From Bog-473 sp052148295 (GTDB lineage Bacteria; Actinomycetota; Acidimicrobiia; Acidimicrobiales; RAAP-2): a stretch of 38,764 nt of DNA. The position numbers were made by a program, and so were the translations under genes. Below the pieces are notes generated by a model, which was not told the origin of the DNA, ran no database searches, and was given only the letters and a program-made list of their open reading frames with translations. The first letter of the stretch is position 1. Each line of letters opens with the position of its first letter. The stretch lies in NCBI GenBank assembly GCA_052148295.1, contig JBKQIP010000201.1, forward strand, positions 1-38,764, written 5' to 3'. Positions 25,163 through 34,414 of this stretch are shown here, piece after piece.

Positions 25163-26727
25163 CCGGTCCGCTGACCACCCTGTCGCCGTCGACCTGGGCC
25201 GCCTCGGACCCCGAGCGTGCGGCCGTCATCACCTCGTCGGGCCGGACGGTCACCTTTGCCGAGCTGGAAGGCCGCTCGTGCCGGCTGGCCCAGGCCCTCC
25301 ACGCCCAGGGCTTGCGCCCGGGCGACCACGTGGCCGTCCTCCTGCCCAACGACGACCGCACCCACGAAGTGGCGTGGGGACTGCAGCGCTCCGGTCTCTA
25401 CTACACCATGGTCAACACCCACCTGAACGCCGACGACGCGGCGTACATCGTCAACGACTGCGGTGCCACGGTGCTGATCACCTCCTCGGTACTGGCACCG
25501 CTGGCCGAGGCCCTGGTGTCGCGCACGCCCGCCGTCGCGCTCCGACTGGCCCTGGGTGCCACACCGGTCGGTGGGCACGCCTCCTACGACGAGCGGGTGG
25601 GCCGCTATCCCACCGCGCCGCTCGAGGAGGAGTCGGAAGGCTCACCCATGTTGTACTCCTCGGGCACCACGGGACGGCCCAAGGGGATCCGCCGCCCCCT
25701 GACCGGTCTGCCCTTCGGCACCGACGCCGTGCTGGCGCCGCTGCTGGGCGGGCTCATGGGGTTCGCGCCGGGCGACGTGTACCTGAGCCCGGCCCCGCTC
25801 TACCACTCCGCCCCGCTGGTGTGGTCCATGACGGTGCAGCGCATGGGCGGCACCGTCGTGGTCATGGAGCGCTTCGACCCCGAGGAGTGCCTGGCCCTCA
25901 TGGAGCACCACCGGGTCACCCACGCCCAGTTCGTCCCGACCATGTTCGTCCGCCTGCTGAAGCTGAGCGACGCCGCACGGGCCCGCCGAAATCTGTCCAG
26001 CCTGCGCTCGGTGGTGCACGCCGCCGCCCCTTGCCCGACCGAGGTCAAGCGTCGCATGATCGAGTGGTGGGGCCCGGTGATCCACGAGTACTACTCGGGC
26101 ACCGAGGGCGGCGGCCTGACCTGGATCCGCGCCGAGGACTGGCTGACCCACCCCGGTTCGGTAGGGCCGGCGGTGTGGGGCGCCCTGCACATCTGTGACG
26201 ACGACGGGAACGAGCTCCCGGTGGGCCGGGACGGTGTGGTGTGGTTCGGGGGCCGGGCCAATGACTTCGAGTACAACAACGATCCCGAGAAGACCGCACA
26301 GACCTTCGACGAGCGGGGCTGGAGCACGCTGTGGGACGTGGGGCACGTCGACGGCGACGGCTATCTCTATCTCACCGATCGCAAGCTGTTCATGATCGTC
26401 TCGGGCGGGGTCAACATCTACCCCCAGGAGATCGAGGACGTCCTCGTCCTCCACCCCTCGGTGGGCGACGTGGCCGTCTTCGGCGTGCCCGATCCCGAGA
26501 TGGGCGAACAGGTGAAGGCGGTGATCGAGCCGGCGCCCGGTGCGGTGGCCGGGCCGGCCCTGGCCACGGAGATCATGGCGTTCTGCCGGGAGAGCCTCTC
26601 GCACTACAAGTGTCCCCGCTCCGTGGACTTCATCGACCGCATGCCGCGCGGGGAGAACGGCAAGCTGTACAAGAAGCAGCTGCGGGACGCCTACTGGGCC
26701 AGCGCCGGTCCGAACTCGCCGACCTGA
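25159..26727 (+). CDS. Acyl-CoA synthetase (AMP-forming, ANL superfamily)
   Basis: A 522-residue adenylate-forming enzyme that activates a carboxylic acid to acyl-AMP, then acyl-CoA. The phosphate-binding loop is YSSGTTGRPKG (motif A3); further on are YYSGTEGG (A5), STLWDVGHVDGDGYLYLTDR (A7-A8, with the ATP-ribose Asp) and a C-terminal catalytic Lys in PRGENGKLYKKQ (A10). The substrate, fatty or aromatic, cannot be read from the sequence. Third gene of a tightly coupled operon with the ABC-2 exporter (four-base overlap). Its stop overlaps the convergent MFS gene by 37 bp. Confidence 0.92.
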   Translation: MTGPLTTLSPSTWAASDPERAAVITSSGRTVTFAELEGRSCRLAQALHAQGLRPGDHVAVLLPNDDRTHEVAWGLQRSGLYYTMVNTHLNADDAAYIVNDCGATVLITSSVLAPLAEALVSRTPAVALRLALGATPVGGHASYDERVGRYPTAPLEEESEGSPMLYSSGTTGRPKGIRRPLTGLPFGTDAVLAPLLGGLMGFAPGDVYLSPAPLYHSAPLVWSMTVQRMGGTVVVMERFDPEECLALMEHHRVTHAQFVPTMFVRLLKLSDAARARRNLSSLRSVVHAAAPCPTEVKRRMIEWWGPVIHEYYSGTEGGGLTWIRAEDWLTHPGSVGPAVWGALHICDDDGNELPVGRDGVVWFGGRANDFEYNNDPEKTAQTFDERGWSTLWDVGHVDGDGYLYLTDRKLFMIVSGGVNIYPQEIEDVLVLHPSVGDVAVFGVPDPEMGEQVKAVIEPAPGAVAGPALATEIMAFCRESLSHYKCPRSVDFIDRMPRGENGKLYKKQLRDAYWASAGPNSPT

Positions 26728-27971
26728 TCGGCCGGTGCCCGCACGTCGGCATACCAGGCCAGGCCCAGCGCCACCGTCGCCCCGAAGAGCAGGACGTCGG
26801 TGATGCCCACGGCGTCCACCACCGGTCCGACGAGGAGGTTGCCCAGCGCCACCGTGCCGCCGAAGCCCATGATCCACAGCGCCATGACCCGGCCGCGCAC
26901 CGCTTCGTGCAGGCGGGACTGCAGGGTGGTGTTGAGTGCGGTGATGAAGGCGAAGTAGAACGCGCCGACCACCGCCACCACGATGTAGGCGGGGAGCGCG
27001 GCACGCAGGAGGGCGAAGGCGCTCAGCGCGACGGCGTAGCCGACCAGGCACAGGCGCACCAGGGTCGGCTTGGACGTCCGCCAGAACACGGTGCCGATGG
27101 AGATGGCGCCCAGGAGGGCGCCGGCGCCGAAGCAGGCGTAGAGGAGCCCGTAGCTGGCCGACTTGGGATTGATGCCCAAATTGTGGGCGGCCACCACGGG
27201 CATCTGACCGATGAAGGCCAGGGCGAGGAGCGAGAAGAGGAACACCGTGACCAGGCATCGACCGATCACCGGGTCGTGGCGCGCCGTGGTGACGCCCGCC
27301 GTCAGCTCGCGCCAGTGGCTGGCCGCCACGGTCCTGGGGAGCGCGGGCAGGGTCACCATCATGAGGGCGGCCACCACGAACAGGTAGGTCAGGGCGTTGC
27401 CGGCGAAGACCCAGGACGGTCCGACGAGGTGGTAGGCCACCCCGCCGATGACCGGTCCGATGACCCGGGAGGCGTTCATCTGGGCCGAGTTCAGTGAGAT
27501 GGCGCCGGGGAGGTCCTTGCGGCCGACCAGCCCGGGCAGGATGGCCGAGTAGGCGGGACCGAACATGGCGCTGCCCACGCCGACGCCGACCACCATGAGC
27601 ACCAGCAGCAGGTGCGACGGGGAGGGCCCGCGCACCACCCAGGCCAGGGCCAGCGAGAACACCAGCTGCTCGAGGGAGAGGACGATGAGGAACTTCTTGC
27701 GGTCGACCTTGTCGGCGACCAGGCCGCCGACGGGGGCCAGGAACAGGGCGGGTCCCAACTGGGCGAAGATGATGACGCCCACGAAGGTGGCCGAGTGGGT
27801 CAAGGTGTAGGCGTAGGCGCCGAGGACGACGTTCTGCATCCAGGTGCCGATGTTGGAGGCGAACGCGCCGAGGAACACGGTGCGGAAGACCCGGTGGTGC
27901 AGGGCCGCCATGGCCGTACCGGTCCGGATCGGGCTGTCGCCGTCGACCACGGCATCTTCGATCTCCTCCAT
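26691..27971 (-). CDS. MFS transporter (EntS/MFS_3-like)
   Basis: A 426-residue protein with about 12 TM helices. It shows the pattern of the enterobactin-exporter-like MFS_3 family: FRTVFLGAFASNIGTWMQNVVLGAYAY at the N-terminus, motif A as GGLVADKVDRKK, and SLNSAQMNASRVIGPVIGG in helix 5. Export of a small molecule is typical; the substrate is unknown. ATG at 27971 gives a cytoplasmic tail of about 30 residues before helix 1; an upstream in-frame GTG at 28016 is also possible. It is divergent from the cobalamin riboswitch and B12 operon, with only about 120 bp between them. Confidence 0.88.
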   Translation of the reverse strand: MEEIEDAVVDGDSPIRTGTAMAALHHRVFRTVFLGAFASNIGTWMQNVVLGAYAYTLTHSATFVGVIIFAQLGPALFLAPVGGLVADKVDRKKFLIVLSLEQLVFSLALAWVVRGPSPSHLLLVLMVVGVGVGSAMFGPAYSAILPGLVGRKDLPGAISLNSAQMNASRVIGPVIGGVAYHLVGPSWVFAGNALTYLFVVAALMMVTLPALPRTVAASHWRELTAGVTTARHDPVIGRCLVTVFLFSLLALAFIGQMPVVAAHNLGINPKSASYGLLYACFGAGALLGAISIGTVFWRTSKPTLVRLCLVGYAVALSAFALLRAALPAYIVVAVVGAFYFAFITALNTTLQSRLHEAVRGRVMALWIMGFGGTVALGNLLVGPVVDAVGITDVLLFGATVALGLAWYADVRAPADQVGEFGPALAQ

Positions 27972-28089
27972 GGAGACGGGTGGGAGCTCCGGCCCCCCCT
28001 CGGATTCTGCCGGCACGGCGCCATCGTACGGGACGACCGGGCGCGGCGAATCCGAGCCTGACCTGCTGGGTCGTCCAAAACCGCTGTGG

Positions 28090-28260
28090 TACCGTGCTCT
28101 GGCAGCACACCAGTAGGACTGCCCACGAGGGGAAGCCGGTTGGAGTCCGGCGCTGGTCCGCAACCGTGAGAGAGGCGCCGCCGGTGGTGCCCTCGAGTCG
28201 GGATACCTCGTGGGGAGCAGAGTTCCCACCGTCGAGACACAGGGATCGGGGCTCGGTGGG
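28090..28260 (+). promoter_or_regulatory. Cobalamin-type riboswitch upstream of the DUF4430-ECF operon
   Basis: The same ordered elements as in the first leader are present: TACCGTGC, GGGGAAGCCGGT, GCGCTGGTCCGCAACCGTG, GAGTCGGGATACC, then a hairpin with perfect CCCACCG/CGGTGGG arms. By hand alignment the last 60 bases (28201-28260) match the first leader at 52 positions. It precedes a CbrT-like ECF operon, the classical target of such elements. The similarity to the first leader continues through the ribosome-site hairpin and into the next ATG. Confidence 0.87.
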
Positions 28261-28279
28261 ACCCCGCGCCAGTGGGGAG

Positions 28280-28304
28280 CTTTCCGGGTCGAGGTCCGGG
28301 AAGA
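28280..28304 (+). promoter_or_regulatory. Ribosome-site hairpin of second leader
   Basis: TTTCCGG pairs with CCGGGAA (one bulged G) around a seven-base loop, covering the GGGAAGAG ribosome site of the ATG at 28312. It matches the hairpin of the barrel-gene leader in sequence and position, so it is a likely expression platform (inference). Confidence 0.55.
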
Positions 28305-28311
28305 GAGCACC

Positions 28312-28431
28312 ATGCACACCATCCGCCGCACGCCGCTCGGCACGGTCAAGGCGGCCCGGGTCCCACCGAAGCCGACTCGCCGGACGTGGCGAGGTTCTCC
28401 CCCGAGGTCTCAACGGAGGTGCCGCCGGTGA
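28312..28431 (+). pseudogene. 39-codon ORF at the conserved start of leader 2 (leader peptide or gene remnant)
   Basis: It starts MHTIRRTPLG at the ATG aligned with the barrel gene's own start (MHTVRSTRVS), with the same ribosome-site context, but becomes Pro/Arg-rich and stops after 39 codons. It has no signal-peptide core, unlike its counterpart. It may be the remains of a second barrel-type gene or a leader peptide whose translation is switched by the riboswitch. The DUF4430 start lies 137 bases downstream in another frame. Confidence 0.4.
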
Positions 28432-28453
28432 CGGCACCGTTGGGCGGCGCCAC
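28391..28453 (-). pseudogene. Antisense IPT/TIG-domain remnant
   Basis: The minus strand encodes VAPPNGAVTGGTSVETSGEN, close to the start of the IPT domain of the barrel protein (LAPNNGSVTGGTSVVITGAH). The match extends a few residues upstream (PSATG against PTVTS). The surrounding frame is otherwise only a shadow of the DUF4430 gene. It may be an inverted fragment of a lost barrel-type gene, though chance in GC-rich DNA is not excluded. Confidence 0.35.
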
Positions 28454-28567
28454 GCCGGTCGCCGAGGGCTGGTCCGCCGCTGGGACGACGAAGGAAAGGC
28501 GCAGACTGGCGGGCACGTCCACGAGGCGTCCCGGCCGCCGGGGTCGCCCCGTGCGGCGAGCCCGGAC

Positions 28568-29485
28568 GTGAGACGGCGCCCGCGCCGCTCGGGTCGGGTC
28601 CTCACCGGGGCCCTGCTCCTGGGTGCGGCGGGTGCCGCCCTGGCTCCGGCCGGGCCCGATGCCCTCGTCCCCTTCAAGGCGCTGGCGGCGGCGGCGGCCG
28701 ACCAGGTCTACGTGGCCGTCGTCGTCGACTTCGGCAACGGCACGACCACGTCGCACTGCGTGCCGGTGTCTCCCGGCACGACGGATCTGCAGGCGCTGTC
28801 CCAGGTCTACCCTGTGGTGCAGAACGACTCGGGGTTGATCTGCGACATCGACGACTACCCCACGAGCGACACCAGCCAGTGCCTCCGGACCAACGGTGCG
28901 GGGGAGTTCTACTATTGGTCCTACTGGCACGGCAGCACGGGTTCCTGGCAGTACGCCGACACCGGACCGGCCAGCTCCACCGCGTCGAGCGGTGACGTCG
29001 AGGGCTGGCGCTTCCAGAACCCCGGCCCCGACAACCCATCGGCCCCCGCCCCCGAGGCCGAGCCGAGCTACCAGGCCATCTGCGGGTCCTCGGTGAACCC
29101 GACGACGACCCTTCCCCCGGCCCCCACCCCGACCACGGCCACGACGCCACCGTCCTCGCCGACCCCGACGACGACGACGGCTCCGCACGCCGCCTCCTCG
29201 TCCGCCACCGGCGCCAAGGCGGTGGCCGGGTCCGGAGCCTCGTCACACGCGGCGACGTCGACCACCGCCGCGGGGGCTCACGCGACGGACGCCTCCGGCG
29301 GGTCCCGCCATGAGGGGACCCGCGATGAGCACGGCTCGACCAGGGCGGCCCTGGCCGCCGCCAAGGCCCCGGGCTCCGGATCAGGCGGTGCCCCCGTCCT
29401 TCCCCTCGTGCTCGTGGTGGCCGTGGTCGCCCTGCTGGCCGGGCTGGGGTACCTCCAGTGGCGTCGACGATCGGCCGAGGAATGA
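28568..29485 (+). CDS. Membrane-anchored DUF4430 (transcobalamin beta-domain-like) protein
   Basis: A 305-residue exported protein. A basic N-terminus and hydrophobic stretch (VLTGALLLGAAGAALAPAG) form the signal. The domain (about residues 45-165) matches DUF4430: VYVAVVVDFGNG at the start, CDIDDYP in the middle and YYWSYWHG...SSGDVEGWRF at the end, the Trp-rich close typical of the family. DUF4430 is related to the beta domain of intrinsic factor and transcobalamin. A long Pro/Thr/Ala linker follows, then a C-terminal TM helix (VLPLVLVVAVVALLAGLGYL) with a basic tail, placing the domain outside the membrane. GTG at 28568 overlaps another frame's stop (GTGA); its own stop overlaps ecfT (ATGA). 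Role inferred: capture of cobalamin for the ECF transporter. Confidence 0.83.
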   Translation: MRRRPRRSGRVLTGALLLGAAGAALAPAGPDALVPFKALAAAAADQVYVAVVVDFGNGTTTSHCVPVSPGTTDLQALSQVYPVVQNDSGLICDIDDYPTSDTSQCLRTNGAGEFYYWSYWHGSTGSWQYADTGPASSTASSGDVEGWRFQNPGPDNPSAPAPEAEPSYQAICGSSVNPTTTLPPAPTPTTATTPPSSPTPTTTTAPHAASSSATGAKAVAGSGASSHAATSTTAAGAHATDASGGSRHEGTRDEHGSTRAALAAAKAPGSGSGGAPVLPLVLVVAVVALLAGLGYLQWRRRSAEE

Positions 29486-30638
29486 CGCCGCGGTTCGCCC
29501 TCGTCCGTGCGCTGCACCCCCTGGCCTGGTGGATCTGGGCGGCCGGCCTGGCGGTGTGCGCCATGCGCACCACCAATCCCGTCCTCCTGCTCCTGATCGG
29601 ATCGGTGGCCTGCTACGTGGTGGCCAACTGCCGGGGGAACGCGCCGTGGTCGCGTTCCCTCGCCTTCTTCCTCCGTCTCGGCCTGGTGGTGATCGTGATC
29701 CGCATCGTCATCGAGATCCTGTTCGGCCAACGCGGCCTCCCCGGTCATGTCCTCTTCTCCCTGCCCCGCGTGCCGCTGCCCTCCTGGGCCGCCGGCCTCA
29801 GCATCGGTGGGGCGGTGACGGCCGAGTCGATCCTCCTGGCCTTCGTCGAGGGCCTGCAGATCGCCGCCATCCTCCTCTGCTTCGGCGCCGCCAATTCGTT
29901 GGCCAGTCCGTACCGCTTGCTGCGGTGCCTGCCCGCCGTGCTCTACGAGACCGGCGTGGCGGTGACCGTGGCCCTGGCCTTCACCCCCGAGCTGGTGCAG
30001 TCCATCGCCCAGGTGCACCAGGCCCGGCGCCTGCGGGGCGTCCCGACCAAGGGCGTGCGTGGCCTGCGCGGCATCGCCGTCCCCGTGCTGGAGGGCGCGC
30101 TCGACCGCTCGCTGCAGCTGGCCACCTCCATGGATGCCCGCGGCTACGGCCGGCGCACCCCGACGGCCGGCGTGTCGCGCCGTCTGGCCACCGGGGCCAC
30201 CGTGGCCGGGTTGCTGCTGGCCGCCGTGGGGGTCTACGGCGTGATCGATTCCGGCTCGCTGTTCGGTCTGGGCCTCCCGCTCTTCGCGGTGGCGGTCGTG
30301 CTCTGCGCGGCCGGTCTGGCCGTGGGCGGCCGGCGCACCAGCCGGTCGCGTTATCGGCCGGACCCGTGGCGGTGGCCCGAGTGGGTCGTCGCGGGCTCGG
30401 GGGTGTGCGCACTGGCCTCGCTGGTGGTGGCCCACGCGGTGGACCTGGTGGGGCTCAGTCCCTCCTTCTCCACCCTGGCCGTCCCGCCCCTTCCCCCGTT
30501 GCCGGTCGTCGGCATCCTCGTCGCCCTGCTGCCGGCCCTCGTCGCTCCCGGTCCGGCCTCGGCCCGGGAGTCGCGCCCCCGGCGAACGGTCCCCGACACC
30601 GAGCGGGCCACCACCGCCGATCTCCACGGGGCGTCGGC

Positions 30639-30642
<4 letters not shown>
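29482..30642 (+). CDS. ecfT: ECF transporter T component (EcfT)
   Basis: A 386-residue membrane protein coupling the ATPases to the substrate-binding S protein. N-terminal helices (WWIWAAGLAVCAM, VLLLLIGSVACYVV, LVVIVIRIVIEILF) precede the cytoplasmic coupling region with two Ala-Arg-Gly-type motifs: HQARRLRGVPTKG and SMDARGYGRRTP. These are the EcfT signatures that contact the ATPase grooves. The extra C-terminal helices make it longer than the usual 260 or so residues. It starts by ATGA overlap with the DUF4430 gene, with GAGGA upstream, and ends by ATGA overlap with the ATPase gene. Confidence 0.9.
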
Positions 30643-32254
<1,612 letters not shown>

Positions 32255-32258
<4 letters not shown>

Positions 32259-33079
32259 CGGCGTCGCCCGCCCCCCCGCGGCGCCGGCCGGCGCCGGCCA
32301 TCCGCCTGGGCCGGCGGTCCAACCTCCTGCTCCTCATCACCACCGTGTTCGGCTTGGTCGCCTTCGGGTGGCCCCTCATGATCCACCAACACGGCGCCCC
32401 CGACTCGGCGCACAGCAGTGACGCGCCGTGGGTCCTCATGGGGTTCATCCCGCTGTTGCTGGCCATCGTCATGGCCGAACTGTCCGACGGGTCGATGGAC
32501 GCCAAGGCGGTGGCGTTGCTGGGCATTCTGGCGGCGTGCTTCGCCGCGCTGCGCGTGCCCAGTCCGGGCATCAACGGCTTCGAGCCCGAATGGTTCCTCC
32601 TCGTGCTCTCGGCCCGCGTCTTCGGACGGGGCTTCGGCTTCGTGCTGGGGGCGGTGTCCATGTTCGCCTCGGCCCTCCTCACCGGGGGCGTGGGCCCGTG
32701 GGTGCCGTTCCAGATGGTGGCCGCCGCCTGGGTCGGGTTCGGGGCCGGGTGCCTGCCGCCGCTGCGCGGGCGGGGCGAGCGCCTGCTGCTCGCCGGCTAC
32801 GGCGTGGTGGCGGCGCTGGCCTACGGGCTGCTCACCAACTTCTGGTTCTGGCCCTTCATCGGCTCGACCACGACGTACTCGTTTCAAGCCGGGGCCGGGA
32901 CCATCGACAACCTCCGCCGCTTCCTGTTCTTCGACGCCACCACGTCCATGGGCTTCGACCTGACCCGGGCCGCCACCTGTGCCCTCCTCATCCTGGTGTT
33001 GGGGCGACCGGTCCTGGCCGCCCTGCGCCGGGCCTCGCGGCGGGCCGTCTTCGAGCCGCTGGTGACCTTCGTGGAGTGA
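32255..33079 (+). CDS. cbrT: ECF transporter S component, CbrT-like (probable cobalamin specificity)
   Basis: A 274-residue membrane protein with about six helices, starting at GTG (GTGA overlap with the ATPase). The pattern NLLLLITTVFGLVAFGWPL, LGILAACFAALRVPSPGING and VPFQMVAAAWVGFGAGCLP is that of the CbrT-type S proteins found in actinobacterial ECF cassettes. The small-residue faces of helix 1 would contact EcfT. Cobalamin specificity rests on the riboswitch and on the DUF4430 partner as much as on the sequence; another large ring-containing ligand such as cobinamide is possible. Last gene of the operon, followed by a hairpin. Confidence 0.82.
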
Positions 33080-33492
33080 GCGGAGGGCAGGGCTGCGTCG
33101 GTGTTGGACGCAGCGGTGCGGGCGCCGCCTGCGCACGGTTACCTCGTCGCCGAGGTCCTTCATGTGTGCAAGGGCGCGGCGGTTCACGCTGAAGCGCCCT
33201 GGACGCGGGCTCGCAGAGTCGGTAGGCCCGGGCCGTCGAGTTGGTCAACGTACGGGGCGCGGCCGGCCATGCTCATCACCAGAGCGAGGGTCGATCCAGC
33301 GACCCAAAACGCCCACGGTCCCCCTGCCCCATCCGCCGGGAATGGGGCGACCGGGAGAGCGGCTGACCCCGAGCCGGAAGAGGCCTGTGGCTCTCCCGGT
33401 GCCGTCTCGTCCTGCCCGCCAGCGAGACAGGCTCAGGGGAACGGCCACCCGTCGGCCTGCACGAGGAATCGCCCCTGAATTAGCCTTACGGC
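33080..33492. other. Intergenic region after the ECF operon
   Basis: No supported gene on either strand. It contains a terminator-like hairpin at its start and must include the promoter of the DUF4242-cyclase gene near its end; no clear promoter motif was seen. Confidence 0.5.
33092..33114 (+). terminator. Terminator-like hairpin after the ECF operon
   Basis: GCTGCGTC (33092-33099) pairs perfectly with GACGCAGC (33107-33114) over a seven-base loop, 12 bases after the last stop. There is no T tract, which is usual for many actinobacterial terminators. Confidence 0.55.
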
Positions 33493-34302
33493 ATGGCCTT
33501 GTTCCTCGATCGACACAAGACCCCTGGCGCGACGGCTGCCGACATCGCCGCGGCGCACGAACTCGACCTTGCTGTCCAGGAAAAGTACAACGTTCGTTAC
33601 GTCACGTATTGGTTCGATAATGACGAAGGATCCTTGTTCTGTCTGGCAGAGGGGCCCGACCGGCAGTCCCTCGAGGCGGTGCACCGAGAGGCTCACGGTT
33701 TGGTTGCTGACAACATCATCGAGGTGGGCAACGGACCCATCAACGCGTTCCTCGGTGAGATCCCCCGACACCCAGCAGGGGACGCCTACGTCGACTCTGC
33801 TGTTCGAGTCATTCTGTTCACCGACCTGTGTGACTCGACGCAGCAGACCCAGGAACTAGGCGACGAAGGGTTCATGCTGCTCATTCGTGAGCACGACGAC
33901 ATCGTGCGAACTTCATTGAAAGACCAAGGTGGACGCGAGGTGAAGCATACGGGCGATGGGATCATGGCGTCCTTTACGTCGGTGTCGGCTGCGGTGACGT
34001 CGGCCATAGACATTCAGCGCTCGTTGCGCAACCGGAATGAACGTGCAGAGCGGCCCATTCGCCTCCGTGTTGGCATCAGCGTCGGGGAGCCAGTGACCGA
34101 GAGAGGCGACTTGTTCGGGGCGGCGGTTCAACTGTCGGCTCGACTTTGCGGAGTGGCCTCGCCAGGTGGCATCGCCGTTTCGACAGCCGTACGTGAACTC
34201 TGCGTTGGGAAGCGCTTTGATTTCGATTCCAGGGGAGCGCACGATCTCAAAGGGTTCGCCGACCCCGTTCCCGTCTTTGAGGTACGTCTCCCCTCTGGAT
34301 AG
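33493..34302 (+). CDS. DUF4242 (SCO4226-like) domain fused to class III nucleotide cyclase
   Basis: A 269-residue soluble protein. Residues about 1-78 match DUF4242, the family of the small nickel-binding Streptomyces protein SCO4226: LFLDRHKTPGATAADIAAAHELDLAVQ, LFCLAEGPDRQSLEAVHREAHG and the closing DNIIEV. Residues about 103-265 form the cyclase: metal Asp111 in VILFTDLCDST, Lys and Asp155 in VKHTGDGIMASF, then DLFGAAVQLSARL, where Gln replaces the usual Asn. Lys and Asp at the purine-selecting sites suggest ATP. The fusion suggests metal or small-ligand control of cyclic nucleotide synthesis (inference). It is less GC-rich by eye than most genes before it. Confidence 0.85.
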   Translation: MALFLDRHKTPGATAADIAAAHELDLAVQEKYNVRYVTYWFDNDEGSLFCLAEGPDRQSLEAVHREAHGLVADNIIEVGNGPINAFLGEIPRHPAGDAYVDSAVRVILFTDLCDSTQQTQELGDEGFMLLIREHDDIVRTSLKDQGGREVKHTGDGIMASFTSVSAAVTSAIDIQRSLRNRNERAERPIRLRVGISVGEPVTERGDLFGAAVQLSARLCGVASPGGIAVSTAVRELCVGKRFDFDSRGAHDLKGFADPVPVFEVRLPSG

Positions 34303-34414
34303 GAGAGCGAGCTCGCCACGAACCGCAGGGCGTTCGTTTCTTTGATCGAGGTCTTGTCCCAGACGGCACGACGCGGACACCGCAGAATCCGGTCACCATA
34401 GAGGGTCGTTCTGT

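Noticed and set aside
28272..28571. 99-codon ORF ending in the GTGA overlap with the DUF4430 start
   Set aside because: Its start lies upstream of the ribosome-site hairpin, within the leader, and the product has no recognisable features. It is kept only as a possible coupling frame.
25642..28677. Long open frame of about 1000 codons on the minus strand
   Set aside because: It runs antisense to the acyl-CoA synthetase and in another frame of the MFS gene. Its translation is Arg/Pro/Gly-rich and low in complexity, typical of a GC-rich shadow frame.
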